From positions 28,400 to 92,399 of the forward strand of contig CAWUKT010000019.1 in the NCBI GenBank assembly GCA_963923035.1: a stretch of DNA of 64,000 nt, in the 5' to 3' direction. Every line of letters begins with the position of its first letter. Positions within the stretch are counted from its first letter, which is position 1. A model generated the notes under the pieces. That model saw only the letters and a program-made list of their open reading frames with translations, was not told the origin of the DNA and did no database searches. This document shows, one piece after another, positions 24,742 to 32,950 of this stretch. The DNA is from CAWUKT01 sp963923035 (GTDB lineage: Bacteria; Bacteroidota; Bacteroidia; J057; JADKCL01). A program made the position numbers and the translations under genes.

Positions 24742-25308
24742 CTAATTGAGTGAAAATGATTGCTCCCGGTCTTCCACTTCCCCTTCCAGACGGTAATTCA
24801 GTTGAACCTTCCCGTCCTCCCGCCGGACTTTTACCGACTCCATATTTAACTGCCCCTCCGTCTCGAAAGTTCCCAATTCCTGCACAAAAATTCCCATTTG
24901 CTCTTCCTTGACCACATATTCACAGCACCGCGCCATCACGCCCTGAACCGGGGTTTCAATCACGATTCCGTCCTGTTGGAATTCGACTTCGTTGGGGAGC
25001 AGGGGAAACAGGATCAGGAAGAGAAAGAAAACGAAAACGCCTTTGAAAATGAGGGAAATCAGGCTTAAAGCAGCGGCAATACCGTAGAACATGAAATAAT
25101 AGAAGGGCGGACGAATCGGGCGGAGATGGGCAAAACACAAAATGAGGCCACTGATCGCGACAAACAACTCCAAGCCCAATTCAATGGGAGTGGTCAGGCT
25201 GAAGCTCCAAATGGCGGTCACCCCAGCATTGATGATCGCCAATCCCAGGCCCACGAAATGGAGTTGGGTCAATGGCTTTCGGAAGCGTTGGAAGGAGGAA
25301 AGAATCAT
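24742..25308 (-). CDS. Small membrane protein of unknown function
   Basis: A 188-residue protein with three or four hydrophobic segments in the first 110 residues (HFVGLGLAIINAGVTAIWSF, LGLELFVAISGLILCFAHL, GIAAALSLISLIF-VFFLFLILFPL) and a soluble acidic C-terminal part of about 80 residues. No family is recognised. It lies 129 bases upstream of nuoD on the same strand; nothing shows that it belongs to complex I. Composition is slightly AT-richer than nuoD. Confidence 0.65.
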   Translation of the reverse strand: MILSSFQRFRKPLTQLHFVGLGLAIINAGVTAIWSFSLTTPIELGLELFVAISGLILCFAHLRPIRPPFYYFMFYGIAAALSLISLIFKGVFVFFLFLILFPLLPNEVEFQQDGIVIETPVQGVMARCCEYVVKEEQMGIFVQELGTFETEGQLNMESVKVRREDGKVQLNYRLEGEVEDREQSFSLN

Positions 25309-25513
25309 TGGAAAGGTTGTTTGGAGGCGAATGGTAGGAAAAGATACAAAAATCCTCGCTGAATATAGCTCCAGGACAATTTAACCGTAGATCATTTTCC
25401 CTGAGCCAATTCCAAAATACACCTTCAGGGGGTCTCTTTTCAGTTTATAAATCGGTAATTTTCTCTTGAAATCAGTAGTATCTAGCAGGAATTTTAATTG
25501 CCCTTTTTCACCC

Positions 25514-25921
25514 ATGCCCTCTCTATCCAAAGTCCTCCTCGTTGACGACGACGACACCGTCAACTTTTACAACCAGTATATATTCTCCCAATCCGGGTTG
25601 ACCGCCGCCATCGAAATCAAGGAAAATGGCAGCGAGGCCATCACCTATATCCAAAACTGCATCCAGTTGGACCAGCACGTGCCGGAGCTGATCTTATTGG
25701 ACATCAACATGCCCGTCATGAACGGGTTCGAGTTTCTGGACCGGTTTGAGATTTTCAATTACCACCAATCTCTCAACGTCAAAATCGTCCTCCTGACCAC
25801 TTCTGACCATCCCTATGACCACCAGCAAGCGGACAAATACTCCTCCATTTCCCGGTACATAACCAAGCCCCTGACCAAGGAAAAATTGATTGGACTGGTG
25901 GATGAACTGTTTTCGCAGTGA
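25514..25921 (+). CDS. Single-domain response regulator (CheY-like)
   Basis: A 135-residue stand-alone receiver domain. The acidic pocket DDDD (11-14), the phosphate-accepting Asp63 (ELILLDINMPVMNG), Thr in VLLTTSD and Lys in YITKPLTKE are all present, so it should be phosphorylated by a histidine kinase. No output domain follows. The start at 25514 gives a standard N terminus (MPSLSKVLLVDDDD). It lies close to two histidine-kinase genes on the other strand, which are likely partners, but pairing is inference. Confidence 0.88.
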   Translation: MPSLSKVLLVDDDDTVNFYNQYIFSQSGLTAAIEIKENGSEAITYIQNCIQLDQHVPELILLDINMPVMNGFEFLDRFEIFNYHQSLNVKIVLLTTSDHPYDHQQADKYSSISRYITKPLTKEKLIGLVDELFSQ

Positions 25922-25936
25922 AAAGGAAGATTCAGC

Positions 25937-26293
25937 TCATGACTTCGGCAGGTAAGCTCTTAAGTCCGCCGCATCCATGTCCGACCAAAAAAACAAGGTA
26001 TCGTCCGGCGGAGGCACCTGGACAGAAACAGGTTCCGAAGATCCCGGCGAATACCAGGAAGGCTTCAGGATTTCTCGGGCTCCCCAAAAATGCAAGGTCA
26101 CCTGGGTGAAGCTGTAATGCCCCTTGGTTCCAATCCATTCGTCGCTATTCGCAGGAAATCGATCCATCCCCTCATAATATGCCTCAACCGACACCTTCAG
26201 GCTCTGTTCCAAGGCCGTCCACAACCCTTCTTCCATCGCTTCGAGGAATTCCGGGCAAGCACTGGGCAATATTTCCGCTAAATCCTCATACAT
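25937..26293 (-). CDS. Hypothetical protein
   Basis: A 118-residue acidic protein (MYEDLAEILPSACPEFLEAMEE and a Trp-rich middle with GTKGHYSFTQVTLHFWG). No signal peptide or known motif is visible. It lies 32 bases downstream of the TPR histidine-kinase gene on the same strand and converges on the CheY-like gene with a 15-base gap, so it may be the last gene of the signalling operon. Codon use is like that of the neighbours, which supports a real gene. Confidence 0.55.
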   Translation of the reverse strand: MYEDLAEILPSACPEFLEAMEEGLWTALEQSLKVSVEAYYEGMDRFPANSDEWIGTKGHYSFTQVTLHFWGAREILKPSWYSPGSSEPVSVQVPPPDDTLFFWSDMDAADLRAYLPKS

Positions 26294-26325
26294 GGGCCGT
26301 CAAATCAATCGCAGAATTTTCGTCC

Positions 26326-28332
26326 TCATTTCGCCGGGAGAAAAATCCTAAACTCCGTCCCCTCCCCCACCTTGCTGTCCACCTCGATCCGTCCGCCGTG
26401 TCCCTTCACAATCGTCTCGTGGGCCAAGCTCAATCCCAATCCTGTGCCTTCCTGGGGAGATTTGGTGGTGAAAAAGGGATCGAAAATCAGGGCCAAATTG
26501 TCGGGGGAAATGCCGCTTCCGGTATCCCGGATGCTGATCCGGATGTCACCGCCGACCGCGTGCACCTGCACGCGCACCTCGCCTCCCGCCGCCCCGCGGT
26601 CCTGGACCGCTTCAAAGGCATTGCTGAAGACGTTCAGCAAAGCCCGCCCCAGATCGGCGCGGGCGGCCGGAATCGCCGGCAATCCTTCCGCCCCCTCGAA
26701 TTGCATTCCGCATTCGAAGTCCGGCTTGCGGCTTTTCAGCCCGTGAAAGGCCATCTGGAGGTACTCCTCAGCCAGCTCGGATACCTGCACCGGGACCTTG
26801 TCCTGCTCGGCATTCCCTGCGTGCGCCAGCATGTCCTGCACGATGCGCGTCGCGCGCTGCCCGTGGGAGTGGATCTTGCCCGCGTTAGCACGGATATCGT
26901 CGAAGTACTCTTCCACGATCTCCGCATCCTGCCCTTCAAAGGGCTTGCCCTTGATCTCTTCCAGCTCCTCCCCCAATTCATCTACCATCCCCACCGACAA
27001 TTGGCTGAGGTTGTTGACGAAATTGAGGGGATTGCGGATTTCGTGGGCGATGCCAGCGGTGACCTGTCCCAGGGAGGCCAGCTTCTCCGACCGCACCAAT
27101 TGGGTTTGGGTGCGTTGGAGGTCGGCGAGGGCCTGGGCGAGGCGCCGGTTCGCGCGTTTGCGCTGGATATTGGCGTAGACGAGGATGATCCCGAAAATGA
27201 CCATGAGGGCGAGGGCTCCCAGAACGGCATACATGCGGGTCTGCTGGAACTGAATCTCCTGCTCTTGCAGGGCGATTTTCGTCTCGTTCAACTCATTTTC
27301 CTGCGCCACCCGTTCATTCTCCAACCGCAATTTCTCCTGCTCGTATTTGTTCACAATACTCGCGAGGTCCCCACTGGCCGCCTCCCCCAACAGGCTGTCG
27401 CGGAGCACTTCCTTGAGCCGATTGTAGTCCAAAGCCTGGTCGAATTTCTCCTCCTTGGCCATCAATTCTCCCAAAATCCCGTACAGATCCATCGCTTCGG
27501 CCGCCGTCTCCGTTTCCCTCGCCAATGCCAATCCCTTTTCCGCATAATCAATCGCCACGGCCGTTTGCCCCTTTTCCATCTGCACCTGCGCCAAGCCCTT
27601 CAAAGTCGATGCCTGGGCCACTTTGTCGTCCAAACGTTCAAACAACAACAACGCTTTCCGGAATTGGTCCAGGGAGGAATTCAATTGGCCGGCGTCGCGG
27701 TGGATGCGGCCCAGCAAAAGGTGGCCGCGGGCCTGTAAAGCGCGGTTGCGGTAGCCATCGGTCAGTTCCAGGGCCAATTCGGCCTGCTTGCGGGCGGGTT
27801 TATAGTCTTCTTCGATCCGCAGGAACTCGCCGTGGTCGAGGTGGACCTGGGTGGCCAGTTGGGGTTGGGAGGAGCGGGAAAATGCTTCGGTCGCCCGACC
27901 GAAATAGAGGCGGGCGGAGTCAGGTTCTCCCCGCCGAACGTATAACTGCGCCAACTGGGCCCAACTTCTCCCCTCTCCGATGGCATCTCCGAGGGCAATG
28001 ACCTTCTCCGCCGCGAGGCGGTTCAAGGCCTCGGCAGGTTGCCAATTCCCTCGAATCTCCTCCACCGCCGCCAGCAACAATTCCGCTTCCGCTTCTTCCC
28101 CCATCTTCTCCAATCGACGCGCCAATTCCCGGGCCTGGGTCGCCATCAGGTAGCTGGAATCGACCTTGACGTCCAGGTACGCCTCCCCCAACAGCAACAT
28201 CGCTTCCAAGCGAGCTTCAGCTGTCAATGCGTCGTCCAACCGCTTTTGCAAGGCGGGGATTTGGGCGGACAGCGACAGAAAAATGCCCCCGCACAGGCTT
28301 CCCAAAAGGATATATCGGAACAATGCCTTCAT
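26326..28332 (-). CDS. Sensor histidine kinase with periplasmic TPR region
   Basis: A 668-residue membrane histidine kinase. A signal peptide (1-23) precedes a periplasmic helical TPR domain (about 30-320), a coiled segment, one transmembrane helix (about 368-388), then HisKA with phospho-acceptor His430 (GIAHEIRNPLNFVN) and an ATPase domain with DTGSGI, FFTTK and GTGLGL boxes. The HisKA form with IRNPLNFVNN is typical of TPR kinases in Bacteroidota. No receiver or output domain is attached. Its ATG overlaps the stop of the upstream hybrid kinase gene by four bases (28329-28332), so the two are translationally coupled. Its signal is unknown. Confidence 0.92.
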   Translation of the reverse strand: MKALFRYILLGSLCGGIFLSLSAQIPALQKRLDDALTAEARLEAMLLLGEAYLDVKVDSSYLMATQARELARRLEKMGEEAEAELLLAAVEEIRGNWQPAEALNRLAAEKVIALGDAIGEGRSWAQLAQLYVRRGEPDSARLYFGRATEAFSRSSQPQLATQVHLDHGEFLRIEEDYKPARKQAELALELTDGYRNRALQARGHLLLGRIHRDAGQLNSSLDQFRKALLLFERLDDKVAQASTLKGLAQVQMEKGQTAVAIDYAEKGLALARETETAAEAMDLYGILGELMAKEEKFDQALDYNRLKEVLRDSLLGEAASGDLASIVNKYEQEKLRLENERVAQENELNETKIALQEQEIQFQQTRMYAVLGALALMVIFGIILVYANIQRKRANRRLAQALADLQRTQTQLVRSEKLASLGQVTAGIAHEIRNPLNFVNNLSQLSVGMVDELGEELEEIKGKPFEGQDAEIVEEYFDDIRANAGKIHSHGQRATRIVQDMLAHAGNAEQDKVPVQVSELAEEYLQMAFHGLKSRKPDFECGMQFEGAEGLPAIPAARADLGRALLNVFSNAFEAVQDRGAAGGEVRVQVHAVGGDIRISIRDTGSGISPDNLALIFDPFFTTKSPQEGTGLGLSLAHETIVKGHGGRIEVDSKVGEGTEFRIFLPAK

Positions 28333-30296
28333 GCAAAATTGGTTTCGAGGTACTCCCGCGGACTCTGGCCGTAGTGGGATTTAAAACAGTTGGTGAAGTA
28401 GGAAGAACTCCCAAAACCGGTCCGCAGGGCGATTTCGCGCATGGTCGCCGAGCGCGATTTCATCAGGTCCAATGCCTTTTCGAGCCGGTAGGTCCGGATC
28501 AATTTGGCGGGGGGCGTGCCGGTCAGGGCCTTGACTTTGCGGGTGAGGTTCCTGCGACTCATCGCCATCTCGTCGGCGAGCCATTCCACTCCGAATTGTT
28601 CGTTTTCGATATTGGTTTCGATCAGGCTCCGGATACGGGCGAGGAATTGCTCGTCCATAGACAATTCCTTCGAAGGGGCCGGATGGAGGAGGAATTCCTC
28701 TTTGTAGCGTTCCCGGAGCTGGGACCTTTGTTGCAAGAGATTGCCGATTTGGGCGTGGAGCTCGGGGGCGTGGAATGGCTTGGCCAAATAAGCGTCGGCC
28801 CCGACCTGCAACCCTTCCACGCGGTCATCCGCGTGGGATTTGGCCGTCAACAAGATCACCGGGATATGATTCGTGGTGCGCTGCGATTTGATCTGACCGC
28901 ACAATTGAAAGCCATTCATCCCCGGCATCATCACGTCGGAGACGACGAGATCGGGCAGGTGCTCATCCACCAATGCCAGGGCAGCCCGGCCATCAGGAGC
29001 CGCCAGGACCTGGTATTTTTCCTCGAGAATACCTTCCACATAGGCCCGCATTTCTACATTGTCCTCGGCCAACACCACCAAAATCGGCTCCTCATTCCCC
29101 GACTTTGGTTCTGTTTCCTCCCCTTCCTTTTCTCGTTCCACCACCGCTGCGACATGCTCTCCGGGCGGCTGCAAAGGCAGTACCACCCGGAATCGGGCTC
29201 CCTGGCCAGGAATGGACTCCACCCCAATTTCGCCTCCGTGCAGCTCCACAATCGTTTTCGTCAGCGCCAATCCTATCCCAGTTCCCTGGTAGGCGGAACC
29301 CTGCTCCGACCGGAAAAACCGGTCAAATACCTTCTCCTGGTCCGCGGGAGGAATCCCGGGCCCGGAATCCTGCACCTCCAATTGGATGCCTTCGTTCGTT
29401 TCGCTGAGGATCACAGCCACCCGCCCACCATTCGGCGTGAACTTGAGGGCATTGCTGAGGAGGTTGAGGAGGACGCGGCTGATCAAGCGGGGATCCGCGT
29501 GGAGCAAGGGCAAATGCTCGGGCCACTCGGTTCGCAGATCGATCTGCTTCTGATCCGCGAGCGTGCGAAAGGTCTCGGTCAATTGCTCCGTGGTCTCACG
29601 GAGGTCGAGTGGCTGGGGATATATTTTGAGGGCGCGGGCGTCGACCCGCGCAAAATCGAGGAGCTGGTTGACAAGGTCGAGCAAAAGCTGGCCATTGCGC
29701 TGAGCCTGGAGGAGTAAGCGGCGGTGGGCGTCGTTGCCGGCGAGGTCGAGGGCCTGGCCCAAGGGCCCCAGCAGGAGCGTGAGCGGCGTCCGAATCTCGT
29801 GGGTGATGTTGTCAAAAAACTCCTTCTGGATCTGGCGCAGGTATTCGCTTTCCTCCCTTTTTTGCTCCGACACCACCAATTTCGCTTCTGTCTCCTGCTG
29901 GTTCAGGATTTTCCCCACTTCCCCCAATGCCTTGTCCAGCACCTGGTCGAGGTCGGTCAGGTCAATGGGTTTGGTGATGAAGTCAAATGCCCCCTGGTTC
30001 ATGGCCGCGCGGATATTGTCCATGTCGCCGTAGGCGCTGATCACGAGGCTCACCAGGGCTTCCCGCTGCAATTCGCGGATCTCGCGGAGCAGGGCGAGGC
30101 CTCCCATGACGGGCATGTTGAGGTCGGTGAAAACGAGGTGGATTTCGGGCTCTTGCCGGAGGAGGTCGAGGGCCGCCTGGCCATTCAGGGCAAAATGAAA
30201 TTGGAGTTCACCGCGGCGGATGCGGCGGCGGTACTTTTGCTGGAAGATCAATTCTACATCCGGTTCGTCGTCAACGATTAGAATTTGCACGGCCAT
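28329..30296 (-). CDS. Cytoplasmic hybrid kinase: REC-HisKA-HATPase-REC-AraC
   Basis: A 655-residue protein with five domains and no membrane segment: receiver 1 (Asp58 in VFTDLNMP), HisKA (His166 in FFDNITHEIRTPL), ATPase (NALKFTPNGG, DSGPGIP, GTGIGLAL; to about 375), an acidic linker, receiver 2 (Asp454 in DLVVSDVMMPGMNG) and a C-terminal AraC-type DNA-binding domain (about 550-650, FGSSSYFTNCFKSHYG). It resembles the hybrid two-component systems of Bacteroidota but the usual periplasmic sensor is replaced by an N-terminal receiver, so input must come from another kinase, most simply the TPR kinase encoded in overlap downstream. It is then a phosphorelay ending in transcription control. Target genes are unknown. 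Confidence 0.92.
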   Translation of the reverse strand: MAVQILIVDDEPDVELIFQQKYRRRIRRGELQFHFALNGQAALDLLRQEPEIHLVFTDLNMPVMGGLALLREIRELQREALVSLVISAYGDMDNIRAAMNQGAFDFITKPIDLTDLDQVLDKALGEVGKILNQQETEAKLVVSEQKREESEYLRQIQKEFFDNITHEIRTPLTLLLGPLGQALDLAGNDAHRRLLLQAQRNGQLLLDLVNQLLDFARVDARALKIYPQPLDLRETTEQLTETFRTLADQKQIDLRTEWPEHLPLLHADPRLISRVLLNLLSNALKFTPNGGRVAVILSETNEGIQLEVQDSGPGIPPADQEKVFDRFFRSEQGSAYQGTGIGLALTKTIVELHGGEIGVESIPGQGARFRVVLPLQPPGEHVAAVVEREKEGEETEPKSGNEEPILVVLAEDNVEMRAYVEGILEEKYQVLAAPDGRAALALVDEHLPDLVVSDVMMPGMNGFQLCGQIKSQRTTNHIPVILLTAKSHADDRVEGLQVGADAYLAKPFHAPELHAQIGNLLQQRSQLRERYKEEFLLHPAPSKELSMDEQFLARIRSLIETNIENEQFGVEWLADEMAMSRRNLTRKVKALTGTPPAKLIRTYRLEKALDLMKSRSATMREIALRTGFGSSSYFTNCFKSHYGQSPREYLETNFA

Positions 30297-30429
30297 CCCC
30301 CAATTTACGAATTAATCGACAGGATGGCCTCTGCCAAATCCATGTTCCGGGATACTATTCTGGAGCAAGCGCATTTCGATGCGGGAAGCATTGAAGCGGA
30401 ACTTGCTGCCCGATTCCAACCAGCCCCAA

Positions 30430-30461
30430 AAACAGACAGGGCTGCCCTCACGGGCAGCCCT
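30430..30461 (-). terminator. Terminator of the OmpA/TSP3 gene
   Basis: A perfect 10-bp stem (AGGGCTGCCC at 30438-30447, complement at 30452-30461) with a 4-nt loop, followed on the minus strand by GTCTGTTTTTG. The 190 bases from here to the hybrid kinase start hold nothing else that I can identify. Confidence 0.75.
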
Positions 30462-30487
30462 GCTGGTATTTATTCACTTAGAACCCG

Positions 30488-32905
30488 TCATTCAAAGACG
30501 ACTTCCATTTCTACGCGGCGGTTCTTCTGACGTCCCGCAGCGGTATTGTTCGGCGCAATCGGCTTGTCTTCACCGTACCACTCGACAATGAAGCGATCCT
30601 CAGCCACACCGCGGCTGTTGAGGTAATCCTTCACAGCGTTGGAGCGGTTCTTGGACAGGCGCATGTTGCTGGAAGCAGCACCGACGTTGTCGGTGTGACC
30701 TGCAATCCGCAGCTTCCAATCCGGCTTCTTGACGAGCAGGGAAGCGAGGGAGTCCAGGGACTCATAGGAAGTGGAACGGATGACCGATTTACCCGATTCG
30801 AATTCGAGGTTGTCGAAGGCGGCCTGGAGGATTTCTTCTTCCTCTTCTTCCAGTTTCGGACAGCCATTGTTCTCGGGCAGACCAGGCGTATTCGGGCATT
30901 CGTCTACATTGTCGGTCACGCCGTCACCATCGAGGTCACCGTAGGGGCAGCCATTGTTCTCTTTCGGACCAGGCGTATCCGGGCAGCGGTCTTCCTTGTC
31001 GAAGATGCCATCCTTGTCGAGGTCACCGTAGGGGCAACCGAAGTTGTCGGTCGGACCAAACTCGTCTACACAACGGTCTTCGTTGTCGTAGAGGCCGTCA
31101 CCGTCCGTATCCGGGCAACCTTTATGCTCAACATCACCAGGCTTCTGCGGGCAGAGGTCTTCGCTGTCAATGATGCCATCGCCGTCGGCATCGGGGCAAC
31201 CTTTGGTCGCCACCGGACCCGGCTCATCGGGACAGGCATCTTCCTTGTCAATGATGGTATCGCCATCACGGTCAGGACAGCCATTGTATTCCACCTTACC
31301 AGGATCATCGGGGCATTCGTCTTCGGAATCCTGAACGCCATCTTCATCGCGGTCGGGACAGCCATTGAAGAGCGGAATACCCGGGGTCTCGGGACAGCTG
31401 TCGCGTACATCCGGAATCTTATCCCCGTCGAGGTCAGGACAGCCATTGAATTCGGCGAGGCCGGGGGTGTCAGGACATTCGTCTTCTTTGTCCGGGATAC
31501 CGTCTTCGTCGCGGTCCTTCGGCTTCCGACCGATGGTCAGGTTGATGCCGGTATGGACATGGGCATTGGTGACGCTGGCCGGCACGATCGGCGCCAGCAC
31601 GTTGTCGGTGGCGAGGTACCACTGGACGGGACCTGCATTGACTGAGAACCCAAAGCCTGCATTCAGGAAGCTCCGATTCATGTAGGACCAGTTCGCGGAC
31701 AACTGAAGGACCTGGGTCACTTTCAGGTTATAAGAAGCGGTCAACGTGGGACGGAAAACGCCTTTGTACACTTCCCCGCTGAACAACAGACCTGCATCCA
31801 TATTGTCGTTGATGAGGTAGTTGGCTCCGATGTAGAAACGGGGAATGGTGGGTGCGTTGAAGGCCTCCCGGGTGGTATCGGGGGTAAAGGTGTTTTCAAT
31901 GGAATCCAAAATGGTTTGGCCCAGAGAATCCAGGTAGTCACCATTGACAGTTTCGAGGCTGTCGGGGAAGTCCAGGACATCGATGCCGCGGAATTCAAAC
32001 GAAGCATTCTCGGAAGAGATATTCAGGGGATTGTTCTTCCAACGGATGAAGCCCAGGTCCACCAAGCTACCGGATACCCGGAGGGTAGAGTCGATGACTT
32101 CCCACTGAAAGCCCACATCCACGCCCAGGCCGTGGTTCCGACCAAAGAGGTAATCGGTCGCGGTCACCTGAGCGCCAGCCGCCGTATCGACACCAGCTAC
32201 CTGGTTGTCGAATCCAGACAGGTTCTGACGGAAGTTGGAGTTGGCAGTGAGGCTATAATAGGTGCCATCGGTGGTGAGGCTCAGGTCAGAATTCTCGGTG
32301 CGGGAAGCCCAGGTACCGTTCAGGTACTTGAGGCGACCGCCGATCTTGAGCTTGCCGTCTTCGTCGATGTCACGGGTCCAGGAGAAACCCAGTTCCCGCC
32401 AGCTCTGCGCGTCGAGGCCCAATCCGGAGAAGTCCGCCGGGTTGTCGCCGCCGAGGTAACGGGGATCCCCGTTGCCGTACCAGGCGAGTCCCAGGAGGTC
32501 ACGCGGATAGGTAAAACGGACCATGGCCCGCTCCGTCGCGTTGAAGCTCAGGTAGTTCCGGTTGACCCGGATGCCGAAGGAAAGGTAATCCACAGCAAGG
32601 TTCCCCATGAAATAGTTCCGATTGGCAAGCTGGTCAATCATGTTGTCGGGGGTGAGGATCAACGAGTCCTGGCTGTTGAGCTGGACGAGGTCTTTGATCG
32701 TGAAGCCAGTATTGATGCCCTGGCCGTAGATCGAGGAGATACCGGGAAGTCCGATATTGATCTTGGTCTCCGGCGTCAGGGCCGGATTCTGGTACATGGA
32801 CTGGGGTGTCCATGTCATATTGTAAAGTGTCAGGTCGGTTTGTGCGAAGCCCATCGAAGAGATGAACATCAACGCGACCAGTAACCATTTATTCTTGAAT
32901 TGCAT
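30488..32905 (-). CDS. OmpA-family outer membrane protein with DUF5723 and TSP3 repeats
   Basis: An 805-residue envelope protein. A signal peptide (QFKNKWLLVALMFISSMGFA) leads to a DUF5723 beta-barrel region (about 20-460: LYNMTWTPQSMYQNPALTPE). Then come eight thrombospondin type 3 repeats of 27 residues with calcium-binding DxDxDGxxD motifs, a Glu-rich hinge, and a C-terminal OmpA domain that binds peptidoglycan (ESGKSVIRSTSYESLDSLAS and IAGHTDNVGAASSNMRLSKN, then RSNAVKDYL). It links the outer membrane with the cell wall and projects a rigid calcium-bound stalk. It is the last gene of a unit with the lipoprotein at 32951 (45-base gap) and ends in a strong terminator. The start at 32905 gives the cleanest signal peptide. 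Confidence 0.93.
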   Translation of the reverse strand: MQFKNKWLLVALMFISSMGFAQTDLTLYNMTWTPQSMYQNPALTPETKINIGLPGISSIYGQGINTGFTIKDLVQLNSQDSLILTPDNMIDQLANRNYFMGNLAVDYLSFGIRVNRNYLSFNATERAMVRFTYPRDLLGLAWYGNGDPRYLGGDNPADFSGLGLDAQSWRELGFSWTRDIDEDGKLKIGGRLKYLNGTWASRTENSDLSLTTDGTYYSLTANSNFRQNLSGFDNQVAGVDTAAGAQVTATDYLFGRNHGLGVDVGFQWEVIDSTLRVSGSLVDLGFIRWKNNPLNISSENASFEFRGIDVLDFPDSLETVNGDYLDSLGQTILDSIENTFTPDTTREAFNAPTIPRFYIGANYLINDNMDAGLLFSGEVYKGVFRPTLTASYNLKVTQVLQLSANWSYMNRSFLNAGFGFSVNAGPVQWYLATDNVLAPIVPASVTNAHVHTGINLTIGRKPKDRDEDGIPDKEDECPDTPGLAEFNGCPDLDGDKIPDVRDSCPETPGIPLFNGCPDRDEDGVQDSEDECPDDPGKVEYNGCPDRDGDTIIDKEDACPDEPGPVATKGCPDADGDGIIDSEDLCPQKPGDVEHKGCPDTDGDGLYDNEDRCVDEFGPTDNFGCPYGDLDKDGIFDKEDRCPDTPGPKENNGCPYGDLDGDGVTDNVDECPNTPGLPENNGCPKLEEEEEEILQAAFDNLEFESGKSVIRSTSYESLDSLASLLVKKPDWKLRIAGHTDNVGAASSNMRLSKNRSNAVKDYLNSRGVAEDRFIVEWYGEDKPIAPNNTAAGRQKNRRVEMEVVFE
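30857..31516 (-). repeat. Eight in-frame 81-bp repeats coding TSP3 modules
   Basis: The stretch codes 220 residues: eight units of 27 residues, two of which carry an extra YG. Each unit follows D(R/L/A/T)D-D-I-D-x-x-D-x-C-P-PG-x-x-NGCP. The DNA copies have diverged enough that recent slippage is not obvious. Confidence 0.85.
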
Positions 32906-32950
32906 TCTTATTCGGTATTTACACATTCCCAATTACAAAAATTCCCTGTC

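Noticed and set aside
30324..30530. Possible small protein MASAKSMFRDTILEQ on the plus strand
   Set aside because: It reads through the terminator of the OmpA gene and into that gene's 3' end in antisense. No ribosome-binding site or homologue is recognised.
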